Source of the DNA: Rhizobium ruizarguesonis
GTDB lineage: Bacteria; Pseudomonadota; Alphaproteobacteria; Rhizobiales; Rhizobiaceae
NCBI RefSeq assembly: GCF_012349115.1
Contig: NZ_PQIG01000069.1
Span: forward strand, 1-64,000
Direction of reading: 5' to 3'
Length of the DNA stretch: 64,000 nt
The notes beneath the pieces were generated by a model, which was given only the letters and a program-made list of their open reading frames with translations, made no database searches and was not told the DNA's origin. The position numbers were made by a program, and so were the translations under genes. Position 1 is the first letter of the stretch. Each line of letters starts with the position of its first letter. Positions 18,664 to 27,579 of this stretch are shown piece after piece.

Positions 18664-19398
18664 CGTGCGTGTGGTCGGCACGCCATGCGGTGCGAGAACC
18701 GGCACGAAGACGCGGCGGGAGGCCCGCGCCGCAACCGGCAGCCCCTGATAGAGCCGCTTCTGCGCTTCGACGATGATGACGCCCGAGAAGGCCGGCCATA
18801 GCGTTCGGCCGATCCGCTCGAAGGCGCGGCGAAGCCGCAGGATGGTCCTGAGCTTCGAGGGCGGGAAGAACAGCGCTTCAGCCGTCGCGCCCGGCGTGAA
18901 ATTCGTCTCGCGCAGCAGATTTGTCAGCTGACCGCGGGAATAGGGCCGGCCCGAACCGAAGGGCGTATGCTCCATGCGTGCCCAGACGCCGCGCCGGTTC
19001 GGCACGACGATGACCAGCCGTCCGCCCGGCGCCAGCACCCGCCAGAGTTCCTTCAGAGTCTCGCGCGGGCTTTCGGCAAATTCCAGCGAATGCACCATCA
19101 GCACCCGGTCGATCGAGGAATCCGGCAGCGGCAGTTCCTCGTCGAAAATCAGCGCCGTCGTCGAAAGCGAGCCCATCGGCCAATTCACCGCGCCCTGCCC
19201 GGCCGGCATGAAGGCGAAGGTGCGCTCGGTATCGGCCTGGAAGCGATCAAGGAAAGGCACGGCATATCCGAGACCGACCAGACGCTCCTGCGGCAGCCGC
19301 ACCCAGAGCGAGGACAGCGCCATGGCGATCGACTGCTCGGCAAGACGTCCGAGCTCGGAATGATAGAACTGGCGTAAGTCGACGATATCGGCGTGCAT
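18643..19398 (-). CDS. class I SAM-dependent methyltransferase
   Basis: The 251-residue protein (MHADIVDLRQFYHSELG) has the methyltransferase-11 type core: DRVLMVHSLEFAESPRETLKELWRVLAPGGRLVIVVPNRRG, with the post-motif region following. The glycine loop (motif I) is weak: VGLGYAVPFLDRF. The upstream frame to 19434 lacks a better start. The last residues, APRVF and stop, are encoded inside a mosaic repeat, so the C-terminus has probably been replaced by repeat sequence. It is divergent from gloB across 89 bp. Substrate unknown. Confidence 0.85.
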   Translation of the reverse strand: MHADIVDLRQFYHSELGRLAEQSIAMALSSLWVRLPQERLVGLGYAVPFLDRFQADTERTFAFMPAGQGAVNWPMGSLSTTALIFDEELPLPDSSIDRVLMVHSLEFAESPRETLKELWRVLAPGGRLVIVVPNRRGVWARMEHTPFGSGRPYSRGQLTNLLRETNFTPGATAEALFFPPSKLRTILRLRRAFERIGRTLWPAFSGVIIVEAQKRLYQGLPVAARASRRVFVPVLAPHGVPTTRTTAPRVF

Positions 19399-19487
19399 TG
19401 CGACAAATGTTATCAGCGGGCGGTTGGACTTCAAGGCCGGAACCTCTACATTTCCGCAAGACTCCTGGGATAAGGGATTATTGAACG

Positions 19488-20258
19488 ATGAAACCTTTGG
19501 AATTAGACGTTTTTCTCTGCCGCACCGACAATTTCGGCGTTCTCGTGCACGATCAGGAGACAGGCTTTACCGCGGCGATCGATGCGCCGGAGGAGGCGCC
19601 GATCCTGGAAGCGGCGACACGTCGCGGCTGGAAAATCACCCATATCTTCACCACGCATCATCACACCGATCATGTCACCGCCAACCTGGCGCTGAAGGAG
19701 CAATTCGGCTGCGAGGTCATCGGCCCGATCAACGAGGCCGTCGCCATTCCCGGCCTCGATCGGACGATGGCCGATGGCGACAGCTTCCTTTTCGGCGATC
19801 ACACCGTCAACGTCATCGAGACACCCGGCCACACCGCCGGCCACATCTGCTATCACTTTGCCGATGACAAGCTGCTGTTTGCCGCCGACACGCTGTTTGC
19901 GCTCGGCTGCGGCCGGCTGTTCGAACGCCCCGCCGCCGATATGTGGCATTCCCTGCAGAAACTCGCCGTGTTGCCCGATGAGACCGCCGTCTATTTCGGC
20001 CATGAATACACATTGTCCAATGCCCGCTTCGCACTGACCGTCGATCCGGACAATGAGCGACTGAAGAGCCGTGCCGCCGAGATCGAAGCCTTGCGCGCCG
20101 ACGGCAAATTCACCATCCCGACGACATTGGGGCTGGAAAAGGAAACCAACCCGTTCCTGCGCGCCGCCGATCCGGCGATCCGCCGCAATCTGCTGATGGA
20201 AGGCAAGACCAACGAGGAAGTCTTTGCCGAGATCCGCAAGCGCAAGGACAATTTCTGA
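19488..20258 (+). CDS. gloB: hydroxyacylglutathione hydrolase (glyoxalase II)
   Basis: The 256-residue metallo-beta-lactamase-fold enzyme hydrolyses S-D-lactoylglutathione to lactate and glutathione, the second step of methylglyoxal detoxification. The binuclear metal motif THHHTDH is at residues 56-62; [28 protein letters not shown] and FGHEYT supply further metal ligands. It shares its last bases with the start of the next gene (TGATG), so the cupin gene is cotranscribed. Confidence 0.96.
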   Translation: MKPLELDVFLCRTDNFGVLVHDQETGFTAAIDAPEEAPILEAATRRGWKITHIFTTHHHTDHVTANLALKEQFGCEVIGPINEAVAIPGLDRTMADGDSFLFGDHTVNVIETPGHTAGHICYHFADDKLLFAADTLFALGCGRLFERPAADMWHSLQKLAVLPDETAVYFGHEYTLSNARFALTVDPDNERLKSRAAEIEALRADGKFTIPTTLGLEKETNPFLRAADPAIRRNLLMEGKTNEEVFAEIRKRKDNF

Positions 20259-20686
20259 TGTCGCCCGAGGACATCATCCGCGAACTCGGCATGCAGCCGC
20301 ATCCCGAAGGTGGCTGGTACGTGCAGACATTCCGCGATGCGGCGGGCGGGGAACGCGGCCACTCGACAGCGATCTATTATCTGCTGACCAGGGGACAGCG
20401 TTCGCACTGGCATCGCGTCCATGACGCGGCGGAGGTCTGGCATTATTACGCCGGCGCGCCGCTCTCGCTGCATCGGTCGGAAGACGGAACTGCAAGCGAG
20501 ACCTTGACGCTCGGAACGAACCTGTTCGCCGGCGAGCGGCCGCAGGCGATCATTCCCGCCAATTGGTGGCAATCGGCCGAAACCCTTGGCGATTTCACCC
20601 TGGTCGGCTGCACCGTCTCGCCCGGCTTCGAATTTTCGAGCTTCGAGATGGCGCCGCTCGATTGGAAGCCCGGCGCTAGAGCATGA
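20258..20686 (+). CDS. cupin family protein (DUF985)
   Basis: The 142-residue single-domain beta-barrel protein has LGMQPHPEGGWYVQTFRD near the N-terminus and the cupin-like pattern SHWHRVHDAAEVWHYYAGAPL. GERPQAIIPANWWQSAE and FTLVGCTVSPGFEFSSFEM follow. Members are annotated as DUF985/cupin_5, without a firmly known reaction. It overlaps gloB by one base. The final codons and the TGA stop lie inside the repeat at 20678-20727. Confidence 0.88.
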   Translation: MSPEDIIRELGMQPHPEGGWYVQTFRDAAGGERGHSTAIYYLLTRGQRSHWHRVHDAAEVWHYYAGAPLSLHRSEDGTASETLTLGTNLFAGERPQAIIPANWWQSAETLGDFTLVGCTVSPGFEFSSFEMAPLDWKPGARA

Positions 20687-20727
20687 TGCCGAAAAGTGTG
20701 AGCGGTTTTCGGACGACATCATGCTCT
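20678..20727. repeat. RIME-like palindromic repeat
   Basis: Perfect 11-bp terminal inverted arms AGAGCATGATG / CATCATGCTCT enclose CCGAAAAGTGTGAGCGGTTTTCGG. Nearly the same sequence is the A-module at 25528-25573. It supplies the last two codons and the stop of the cupin gene. Confidence 0.85.
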
Positions 20728-20745
20728 GACATCCTGTTCTAAGAC

Positions 20746-21636
20746 CTACTCTGCTGTCGCGGACTGCACCGGAATTTTGCGGCGGAACATGTCCTGAGCG
20801 GCGAGCACCGCCCCGCCGGTGACGAGCACACAGGCGAGAGCAATGCGCCAGCTCCGCTCGGCAAATCCGAACAGCACCAGAATCAGTGTCGATAGCAGTG
20901 GTGCTGCGTAACTTGCCGCGCCGAGGATCTGGATATCGCCGTTCTTGACGCCGTAATCCCAGGCGTAGAAGGCAGCCCCAACCGGGAAGAGCCCGAGTCC
21001 GGCGACGGCGACCCACTCGAAACTCGTTGCAGGCCAGACGGTCGTCTCCAGGCCGAGATGGCAGAAGAACGACAGGATGGAGGTCGCAAGGCAGAAGCCA
21101 GTGACGACATCCGTGGAGACGGCGTCGAAACGCCGCGTCAGTAGCGAATAGCCGGACCATGTGAAGGCGCAGAGAAAGGCAGCACCGTAACCGATGGCAT
21201 AGGCGCCGTCGAAATCGATGCCGTTGCGGCCGACGATCAGGAAGGTGCCGCAAAGTCCGGCAAGCGCACCCGCCACATGATACCAGCGCAGCCGTTCGCC
21301 CGGCAGCAGCGCCGAACCGACGACGATCAACAGCGGCCAGAGATAGGCGACCAGCCCCGCCTCCACCGCCGGCGCGTTCCGGAGCGCGGTAAAATAGAGG
21401 AAGTGATAACCGAACAGCCCTGAAATACCTGTTATCCAGACCTTGGCCGGCTGCTTCAGCAGCGCCAGTCGCGCGGGATTGAGGGTAAGCACCACGAGGC
21501 CGGGAATGCTACCGATCGCAAAGCAGACGGCCGAAAGCTGGAACGGCGGCATCTTGCCGGAGGCGGCCGTGAACAACGCCAGGAACGACCACATCAGAAT
21601 GGCCGTAAAACCAATCAACGTCGCGCGAAGCTTCAC
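20746..21636 (-). CDS. EamA/DMT family permease
   Basis: The 296-residue inner-membrane protein has about ten hydrophobic helices in two EamA repeats, for example MKLRATLIGFTAILMWSFLA at the start and LLSTLILVLFGFAERSWRIA near the end. AVEAGLVAYLWPLLIVVGSALLPGERLRW is typical of YddG-like exporters of aromatic amino acids and metabolites; the actual substrate is not shown. It starts at GTG with AAGGGG a few bases upstream. The DUF3108 gene ends 30 bp upstream on the same strand. Confidence 0.9.
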   Translation of the reverse strand: MKLRATLIGFTAILMWSFLALFTAASGKMPPFQLSAVCFAIGSIPGLVVLTLNPARLALLKQPAKVWITGISGLFGYHFLYFTALRNAPAVEAGLVAYLWPLLIVVGSALLPGERLRWYHVAGALAGLCGTFLIVGRNGIDFDGAYAIGYGAAFLCAFTWSGYSLLTRRFDAVSTDVVTGFCLATSILSFFCHLGLETTVWPATSFEWVAVAGLGLFPVGAAFYAWDYGVKNGDIQILGAASYAAPLLSTLILVLFGFAERSWRIALACVLVTGGAVLAAQDMFRRKIPVQSATAE

Positions 21637-21666
21637 CTGTCCCCTTTCACGGAGACAGAAGCCCCG

Positions 21667-22449
21667 TCAGCTGTTGCTGCCGTATTTGACGGCAGTGATC
21701 GTCACCATTCCATATTCGGTTGGAATGCGCACATAGACAGGAGCGTATACATTTGCCGCGTCCGACTTGGCAAACCAGATTTCCATGCGGTCGCTCTTGC
21801 TGAGATAGTCGATATCCTTGCGGCCCTTTTTGTAGCCCGAGCGCGGCACGAAGCGCACGCTGCAGACGGTTGCCTTGCCCTTGAACCCATTGGTGGAAAA
21901 ATCCTCGTCGCCCTTCGGCGAGAGCACAAGATCCATGCGCGTCTCGCCGTCGAAGATCGGCAGCGTCTGCGAGCAGACCTTGGTATCGCCGGTAAAGACC
22001 AGGCCGGAGATCGGATCGAGCACCGAGCGCATGTCGCGCGGCGTGACGTCGATCCAGTTCTTCGGACGCTTCGGCATCGGTGTGGTCGTCGCCGAGATGA
22101 TGTTGCCGTTGCGGTAGCTGACCTCGTAGATGCGGACCTTCTTCTTGCCGCTCTTGTAGTAGAGCGAATATTTCTGCGCCTGCAATCTGTCATTGCGCAC
22201 GACGCCTGAAACGCTGGTCTTCGCCGAAATCGTCGTGACGAGATCGGCAAGACCGGCGGAGTTGATGTCGCCCGCGATCTTGTAACTGTGATCGTCTTCG
22301 ATCTGCGTCAGGAACGCGGCGCGCGCGATCGGCAGGCCGGCGAGCGCCACCCGGTATTCCGTCCGATGCTGGATTTCGGCCGCCGATGCCGGTATGGCAA
22401 GAAGCGCGGCGATGGCCGAAATGAAAATCCGTCTGCCCGAATGAGCCAT
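21667..22449 (-). CDS. DUF3108 domain protein with signal peptide
   Basis: The 260-residue protein has a cleavable-looking signal peptide ([27 protein letters not shown], probable cleavage after ASA). A beta-rich periplasmic domain follows: [61 protein letters not shown]. That matches DUF3108, whose members are exported proteins of unknown role. The frame runs up to 22875, but that stretch covers the divergent rpmB promoter region and was rejected. AAGG lies about 10 bases before the ATG. Confidence 0.87.
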   Translation of the reverse strand: MAHSGRRIFISAIAALLAIPASAAEIQHRTEYRVALAGLPIARAAFLTQIEDDHSYKIAGDINSAGLADLVTTISAKTSVSGVVRNDRLQAQKYSLYYKSGKKKVRIYEVSYRNGNIISATTTPMPKRPKNWIDVTPRDMRSVLDPISGLVFTGDTKVCSQTLPIFDGETRMDLVLSPKGDEDFSTNGFKGKATVCSVRFVPRSGYKKGRKDIDYLSKSDRMEIWFAKSDAANVYAPVYVRIPTEYGMVTITAVKYGSNS

Positions 22450-22569
22450 GGAAAAAAGCCTTGTCTTGCTGCGCGCTGGCAGGCCCTTGCTGAGCGCTGT
22501 ATACTCCTGCCGCGAAGGGAAGAAAACAGCAGCTTTTTGACAGAATTGCGGGAAAGGCCAAGGTTTGGC

Positions 22570-22598
22570 TTGACGCGAGCAGCCTGTCTGACTATAGA
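22570..22598 (+). promoter_or_regulatory. candidate sigma-70 promoter of rpmB
   Basis: TTGACG (22570-22575) and TATAGA (22593-22598) are separated by exactly 17 bp. This is the strongest vegetative-promoter match in the intergenic region, as expected for a ribosomal protein gene. It predicts a leader of about 85 nt before rpmB. Confidence 0.65.
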
Positions 22599-22692
22599 AC
22601 CGCAACTTTCCAATCATGCCCGTTGGATTGCGCGCCTGGCTTTGCCGGGAGTGGCAATTCGATGGCCCGAGAAAAACAAGAATAGGTGTTCC

Positions 22693-22989
22693 ATGTCCCG
22701 CGTGTGCGAATTGACCGGCAAGGCCGTCCTGACTGGTAACAATGTCAGCCATGCCAACAACAAGACCAAGCGCCGGTTCCTGCCGAACCTGTGCCAGGTT
22801 ACGCTGATTTCCGACGCTCTTAACCAGCGTTACCGTCTTCGCGTTTCGGCTGCCGCTCTTCGCACTGTCGAGCATCGTGGCGGCCTCGATGCCTTCTTGC
22901 TGAAGGCCAGCGAAAACGAACTGTCGATGCGCGCGCGTCTGCTGCGCCGTCAGATCGCCAAGAAGACCGCTGAAGCCGCTGCTGCGTAA
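22693..22989 (+). CDS. rpmB: 50S ribosomal protein L28
   Basis: The 98-residue protein begins [34 protein letters not shown], the unmistakable L28 N-terminus, and is rich in Lys/Arg as expected for a large-subunit component. The open frame extends far upstream, but the canonical start is the ATG at 22693. A good -35/-10 pair lies at 22570-22598 and a strong hairpin terminator follows at 23017. Confidence 0.98.
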   Translation: MSRVCELTGKAVLTGNNVSHANNKTKRRFLPNLCQVTLISDALNQRYRLRVSAAALRTVEHRGGLDAFLLKASENELSMRARLLRRQIAKKTAEAAAA

Positions 22990-23016
22990 GCTTCTGCCCT
23001 TCTTTCATACGGCTTC

Positions 23017-23052
23017 AAAAGGCTTGAACGGATAATACCGGACAAGCCTTTT
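23017..23052 (+). terminator. rho-independent-type terminator after rpmB
   Basis: A perfect 10-bp stem AAAAGGCTTG / CAAGCCTTTT with a 16-base loop is followed by GCTTTG. It lies 27 bp after the rpmB stop. Confidence 0.75.
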
Positions 23053-23075
23053 GCTTTGTCGGTTTGCTCCTCCAA

Positions 23076-23101
23076 CTGGTGGCATCACCCAGGATAAAAA
23101 A
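23076..23101 (+). promoter_or_regulatory. hairpin leader of yhhQ, possible translational control element
   Basis: CTGGTGGCATCACCCAGG can fold as CTGG/CCAG or GGTG/CACC. It runs directly into AGGA and an A-tract that reaches the start codon at 23102. The order (small hairpin with C-rich 3' loop side, then A-rich tail before the start) resembles preQ1-I riboswitches. The loop is shorter than the consensus, so this is a suggestion only. Confidence 0.3.
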
Positions 23102-23737
23102 ATGCTGAAGACCCGCTATACCATTGCCTATGTCGCGCTGATGACGCTCGTCGTCGTCGCCTCCAACTTCCTCGTCCAGTTTCCGCTGAACGCCGAAGTC
23201 GCCGGCATCAACCTCGCCGACATCCTGACCTGGGGCGCCTTCTCCTATCCGATCGCTTTTCTGATCACCGATCTGACCAACCGTCAGTTCGGCCCGCAGG
23301 CAGCCCGCAAGGTCGTGTTTGCTGGCTTCGTCGTCGGCGTGACGCTCTCCTTCTTCACCTCGGTGCCGCGCATCGCCATCGCCTCCGGCTCGGCCTATCT
23401 CGCCGGCCAGCTGCTCGATATCGCCGTCTTCAACCGCCTTCGCCGCCAAGCCTGGTGGCGCGCGCCGCTGGTCGGTTCGCTGATCGGCTCGGCGCTCGAT
23501 ACGGTGATGTTCTTCTCGTTGTCCTTCGCCGCGTTTTTCGTCTTCCTCGGCCCCAACGATCCCTTTGCGCTCGAAGCAGCCCCCGTCCTCGGCGTCTTCG
23601 CCACGGAGGCTCCGCGCTGGATTTCCTGGGCGATCGGCGATTTCGCCGTGAAGATGATCGTCGGCCTCGTCATGCTGCTGCCCTATGGCGCGCTGATGAA
23701 CGTGCTGCGGCCGATGCAGGCGGCTCGCGCCAGCTAA
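23102..23737 (+). CDS. yhhQ: queuosine precursor transporter (YhhQ/VUT family)
   Basis: The 211-residue membrane protein has about six helices, starting MLKTRYTIAYVALMTLVVVASNFLVQFP. It has the family-typical ITDLTNRQFGPQAARKVVF segment and an acidic residue in GSLIGSALDTVMFFSLSF. YhhQ proteins import preQ0/preQ1 for queuosine tRNA modification. AGGA precedes the ATG at 23102; the longer frame to 23051 overlaps the rpmB terminator and was rejected. It converges with the kinase-like gene. Confidence 0.92.
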   Translation: MLKTRYTIAYVALMTLVVVASNFLVQFPLNAEVAGINLADILTWGAFSYPIAFLITDLTNRQFGPQAARKVVFAGFVVGVTLSFFTSVPRIAIASGSAYLAGQLLDIAVFNRLRRQAWWRAPLVGSLIGSALDTVMFFSLSFAAFFVFLGPNDPFALEAAPVLGVFATEAPRWISWAIGDFAVKMIVGLVMLLPYGALMNVLRPMQAARAS

Positions 23738-23743
23738 TTTAGG

Positions 23744-24310
23744 TCACGGACGCCGCCGGACCGCACCGGCGGCGATGACCGGATGAAGCAGCACCTCTGC
23801 CGCGAGATCGTCGATACCTAGCGATGAATCGAGCCGCAGCACCGGCACTGTATGTGTTTCCAGCCATTGCTCATGTGCCGCAAGGCTGCGGCGTTCGGGG
23901 CCGGCCGTGTCATAGTTCGCCGCCCATTCCAGAAACTCCCCGCTCTTGACGGCCATGTCGCCGCCGGGCCTGATTCTATTTCCGTATCGCGCAATCTCCC
24001 GCGCAAGGATGCGCGTCATTCTAAGCTCCGGATCGATCCTGAGGAACACGATCAGATCGTAGAACGGCTCAATCGGCCTTCCCCATTTCAGCGCCGATCC
24101 GGAGAGAACCCAGCCGTCATGCCGTGCCGCTTCATCGAGCAGCAGCCTGATGCGGTCGTCGGCATCCCTCGGCGTCGTGAACGGCGGATCGGTCGGCAGC
24201 CAGAAGAAATCGTCGGTATCGAGATGGGCGATATCGAGCTTTTCGGCAAGCGCACGGCCCAGTGATGTCGTTCCAGAACCGGACGCGCCCATGACATGAA
24301 TATGCACCAT
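23744..24310 (-). CDS. P-loop NTPase, adenylate-kinase-like
   Basis: The 188-residue protein has Walker A GASGSGTTS at residues 8-16, then HLDTDDFFWLPTDPPFTTPR, WVLSGSALKWGRP and LIVFLRIDPELRMTRILAREIARYG. That is the arrangement of small nucleoside/shikimate-type kinases and FlaR-like AAA proteins. No specific substrate can be named. Three hairpin-forming repeats separate it from the upstream esterase-like gene on the same strand. Confidence 0.85.
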   Translation of the reverse strand: MVHIHVMGASGSGTTSLGRALAEKLDIAHLDTDDFFWLPTDPPFTTPRDADDRIRLLLDEAARHDGWVLSGSALKWGRPIEPFYDLIVFLRIDPELRMTRILAREIARYGNRIRPGGDMAVKSGEFLEWAANYDTAGPERRSLAAHEQWLETHTVPVLRLDSSLGIDDLAAEVLLHPVIAAGAVRRRP

Positions 24311-24328
24311 GAACTTCCCTCCGAAGAC

Positions 24329-24364
24329 TGCCTCGTCTATCCCGCGAGCGGGATAGACGAGGCA
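24329..24364. repeat. perfect 17-bp inverted repeat
   Basis: TGCCTCGTCTATCCCGC and its exact reverse complement are separated by two bases. It lies 19 bp upstream of the start of the P-loop NTPase gene. It could act as terminator, attenuator or mRNA boundary; no run of T follows on the minus strand. Confidence 0.7.
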
Positions 24365-24387
24365 TATGACATCAGCCTGACGTCTGG

Positions 24388-24489
24388 AGCGTCCTTTGTG
24401 CGTCCTTTCGGACGCACAAAGGACGCTCTAACATTTTGAATCTACGCATCGTGCTTTCCGAAAATCGATTCCGATTTTCGGGCCGATGG
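24388..24489. repeat. composite RIME-like element, second family, inverted copy
   Basis: Module C is a perfect 19-bp arm hairpin (GAGCGTCCTTTGTGCGTCC and its complement) at 24388-24429. Module D follows with GCATCG...CGAAAATCGATTCCGATTTTCG...CGATGG. In inverted form it aligns along its whole length with 18565-18663. It ends 7 bp from the stop of the esterase-like gene. Confidence 0.8.
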
Positions 24490-24495
24490 CTAGGA

Positions 24496-25524
24496 TCAAT
24501 TCTGCTTCCGGGAATTCGGCGCTGACCACGCGGCCTCTTCCGAAAGCCGGAATTCCAGCATCAGATTGCGCTGCAGGATCGAATGATTGTCGTCCGACAC
24601 CAGAATGATATGGGTCGTGCCGTCGGCGGCCTGTAAAGCATCGAGCCCTTCCATATTGTCGATCTGCGAGTTGAAATTGCCTTCCAGCAGCAATTCGCCG
24701 TCAACAATGGCGCCAGGCCTGATATCAGTGCCCTTGATGCGCCGAAGGCGCATGCCGATGCCTTCGGCCATGTTGAAGCGGCGTTCCAGCAGCAGCAGGT
24801 CGCCGCTCGGCAGGAAGGCGCCGTCGGTGATGTCGAAACTGCCGTCCCGCTCGACCGAGAAACGCCCTTTCAGCGGCCCACTGAGAATGGCCGCCAGCCG
24901 GTTGCCGTCACTGTCGAGACCGCGTTCGGAGACGACGACCACGCCGCCCCGCAGCGGGCTGGATGCCGGCGCCACGGCGATGGTCTCGATGCCGCGGTTG
25001 TCGTCCAGCATCCTCCGCGGGATAAGAATCGGCAGGGTGGCGATCGCTCCCGAGCCGGCAAAGCCAGGATCGGGATAGACATCGACGCGATGATCCTGCT
25101 CGAAGGAGACCAGAATCCGGTCGCCGTCGAGCGCCAGGCCCTCGGCATCCATATGTCCCTTGCCCTCGAAGCTGCGCCCGGCGCTGTTCTTCATCGGCGT
25201 GATCTCGACATCCGAGAGACCCGAAAGCCTGCCCTTGACGTCACGCTCGATGCTGCCGGTCAGCCACTGGCCGGTATCGAGCACGACGACGAAATGTTTC
25301 TGGTCCTGCCGGAAACGGATGGAGGAGAGCGAGCCGAACAGCGCTCTGCTGGAGACCATCTCCAGCCCGCCGAGAAATTCCAGCGAGCCGAATGTCGTCT
25401 GAGAAGAGCCGATCCTGAAGTCGGTGATTTGCCGGCTAATGACCGGCACGTCGTCGCCGGCCCATGACGAGGAAGCGCCGGCTGCGATGCCGAGAGCGAT
25501 CGACGCCGCACGCCAGAGGCGCAT
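24496..25524 (-). CDS. esterase-like activity of phytase family protein, secreted
   Basis: The 342-residue exported protein begins MRLWRAASIALGIAAGASSSWAGDD, a signal peptide. A beta-propeller-like domain with repeated LSGLSDVEI, GKGHMDAEGLALDGDRILVSFEQDHRVDVY and DNMEGLDALQAADG segments follows, as in the esterase-like phytase family. Substrate unknown. The region before this ATG is a mosaic repeat that stays open in frame (MMSSENRLHFSASCA), so translation could also start inside the repeat at 25569. No clear ribosome site is seen for either start. Confidence 0.85.
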   Translation of the reverse strand: MRLWRAASIALGIAAGASSSWAGDDVPVISRQITDFRIGSSQTTFGSLEFLGGLEMVSSRALFGSLSSIRFRQDQKHFVVVLDTGQWLTGSIERDVKGRLSGLSDVEITPMKNSAGRSFEGKGHMDAEGLALDGDRILVSFEQDHRVDVYPDPGFAGSGAIATLPILIPRRMLDDNRGIETIAVAPASSPLRGGVVVVSERGLDSDGNRLAAILSGPLKGRFSVERDGSFDITDGAFLPSGDLLLLERRFNMAEGIGMRLRRIKGTDIRPGAIVDGELLLEGNFNSQIDNMEGLDALQAADGTTHIILVSDDNHSILQRNLMLEFRLSEEAAWSAPNSRKQN

Positions 25525-25527
25525 GGC

Positions 25528-25630
25528 GCATGATGCCGAAAAGTGTAAGCGGTTTTCGGACGACATCATGCTCTATTTCTTTGATTTAGATCCGGATTCA
25601 GATTTTAGGCCATCCGGCCTAAAATCATCC
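25528..25630. repeat. composite RIME-like element, first family, inverted copy
   Basis: The A-module GCATGATGCCGAAAAG...CATCATGC (25528-25571) is followed by the B-module, a TTTTAGGCC/GGCCTAAAA hairpin. Its reverse complement aligns over about 105 bp with 8671-8779, including GATCTAAATCA and GAAATAGAGC. It lies directly before the start codon of the esterase-like gene. Confidence 0.8.
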
Positions 25631-25665
25631 TGATCTAGCATTCCAAGAGTTTCCTTTGAGCGGCG

Positions 25666-27567
25666 TCAGCCGGCACGGCGTATCCGGCCGCCGCGCGGCT
25701 GGACGGATTGATCTTCGAACAGCGAGGCAAGCTGCTCGGTCATCGCACCGGCAAGCTCGTCCGCATCGACGATCGTCACGGCGCGGCGATAGTAGCGCGT
25801 CACGTCGTGACCGATGCCGATCGCCAGCAATTCCACAGGCGAACGCGTCTCGATCTGCTCGATGACGGCGCGCAGGTGCCGCTCCAGATAATTGCCCGGA
25901 TTGACCGACAGTGTCGAATCGTCGACCGGCGCGCCGTCCGAGATCATCATCAAGATGCGGCGCTGCTCGCGGCGCGCGAGCAGGCGATTATGCGCCCAGA
26001 TCAGCGCCTCGCCGTCGATATTTTCCTTGAGCAGGCCCTCGCGCATCATCAACCCGAGATTGGCGCGTGCCCGCCGCCACGGCGCGTCGGCCGACTTATA
26101 GATGATGTGGCGCAAGTCGTTGAGGCGTCCCGGCGTCTGCGGCTTGCCGCCAGCAAGCCAGCTTTCACGCGCCTGCCCACCCTTCCAGGCTTTGGTGGTG
26201 AAGCCCAGGATCTCGACCTTGACGCCGCAGCGCTCCAGCGTGCGCGCGAGAATGTCGGCACAGGTGGCGGCAACCGTGATCGGCCGGCCGCGCATCGAGC
26301 CGGAATTGTCGATGAGCAGCGTGACGACGGTATCGCGGAACTGGGTGTCGCGCTCCATCTTGAAGGAGAGCGCCTGCATCGGATCGATAATGATGCGCTG
26401 CAGCCGGGCCGGATCGAGATAGCCCTCTTCCAGGTCGAAATCCCAGGAGCGGTTCTGCTGCGCCATCAGGCGGCGCTGCAGCCGGTTGGCGAGACGGCCG
26501 ACCGCACCTTGCAGATGTGCCAGCTGCTTGTCGAGAAAGGCGCGCAGGCGCTCCAGCTCGGCGGCGTCGCAAAGTTCCTCGGCGGTGATGATCTCATCGA
26601 ACTCTTCGGTAAAGACGTGATAATCGACCTTTTCGTTGAAATCGGCAAAGGGCGTGTTCGGACGGCGGGTCTCGCCCGGCGTTTCCGAATCGTCCTCGCC
26701 TTCTTCCATCATGTCGTCGTCGGAGATTTCGGCGCCTTCGGTCTCGCCGTCCTCCATCTGCTCGTCGGCGACCTCGCTGTCCTCGACAGGGGCGGCATCC
26801 GTGCCGGCATCCTCGTCGACCTCGTCCTGGTCCTGCTCGTCGCCGCTCGACTGGTCTTCCTGCTCCGACTGGTCGTCATTGTCGGCATCGCTGTCGTCGT
26901 CGCCGTATTCCTCGGCCATTTCCATGGCCGACAGCATGTTGCGGATGACCTTGGCGAAGGCCTGCTGGTCGTTGATCGCGTTCGACAGGTTGTCAAGTTC
27001 GGACCCTGCCTTGTCCTCGATAAAGTCGCGCCAGAGGTCGAGCACCTTGCCGGCGGAGGCCGGCGGACGCTGGCCGGTCAGCTTCTCGCGCACCATCATC
27101 GCAACAGCTTCGCCGACCGGTGCGTCTTCCTGACGCTCGATGCCGGTGAAATTCGCCTTGGAATATTTCTCCTCCGTCATGGAGCGCAGGTTCGACGCCA
27201 TGCCCTCCATGCGCAGCGCACCGATCGATTCGACACGCGCCTGCTCGACCACATCGAAGATCGCCCGGGCGTCCGAGCCCTGCGGCGCCATCGTCGCATG
27301 CACCTTCTCGTCATGGCAGGCAAGGCGCAGCGCCATCGAATCGCCGAGACCGCGGGTGACCGCCAGCTCATGCGCCGTCGGCCGCTTGGAAAGTTCCGGC
27401 AGCCGGATGCGCTCGCCGGTCATCCCCGGCCGTTCATTGGCGAAGGTCACCTCGACATCACCGTCGCCGGCGATCGAGCGCACGCAACCGGTTATCGCCC
27501 GGCGCAGTGGCTCGACGTCGACAGGCGCGCCGGGCTTTGCTTTCGAATTGTCACCGCGAGCTGCCAT
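25666..27567 (-). CDS. cobT: aerobic cobaltochelatase subunit CobT
   Basis: The 633-residue protein has an N-terminal CobT domain, a very acidic middle (about residues 215-305, runs of D/E/Q/S) and a C-terminal von Willebrand A domain with the MIDAS motif [12 protein letters not shown]. With CobS and CobN it inserts cobalt into hydrogenobyrinate a,c-diamide in aerobic vitamin B12 synthesis. It starts 12 bp after cobS on the same strand; the cobS-cobT pair is standard in rhizobia. Confidence 0.97.
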   Translation of the reverse strand: MAARGDNSKAKPGAPVDVEPLRRAITGCVRSIAGDGDVEVTFANERPGMTGERIRLPELSKRPTAHELAVTRGLGDSMALRLACHDEKVHATMAPQGSDARAIFDVVEQARVESIGALRMEGMASNLRSMTEEKYSKANFTGIERQEDAPVGEAVAMMVREKLTGQRPPASAGKVLDLWRDFIEDKAGSELDNLSNAINDQQAFAKVIRNMLSAMEMAEEYGDDDSDADNDDQSEQEDQSSGDEQDQDEVDEDAGTDAAPVEDSEVADEQMEDGETEGAEISDDDMMEEGEDDSETPGETRRPNTPFADFNEKVDYHVFTEEFDEIITAEELCDAAELERLRAFLDKQLAHLQGAVGRLANRLQRRLMAQQNRSWDFDLEEGYLDPARLQRIIIDPMQALSFKMERDTQFRDTVVTLLIDNSGSMRGRPITVAATCADILARTLERCGVKVEILGFTTKAWKGGQARESWLAGGKPQTPGRLNDLRHIIYKSADAPWRRARANLGLMMREGLLKENIDGEALIWAHNRLLARREQRRILMMISDGAPVDDSTLSVNPGNYLERHLRAVIEQIETRSPVELLAIGIGHDVTRYYRRAVTIVDADELAGAMTEQLASLFEDQSVQPRGGRIRRAG

Positions 27568-27579
27568 GATCGGTCGGTC

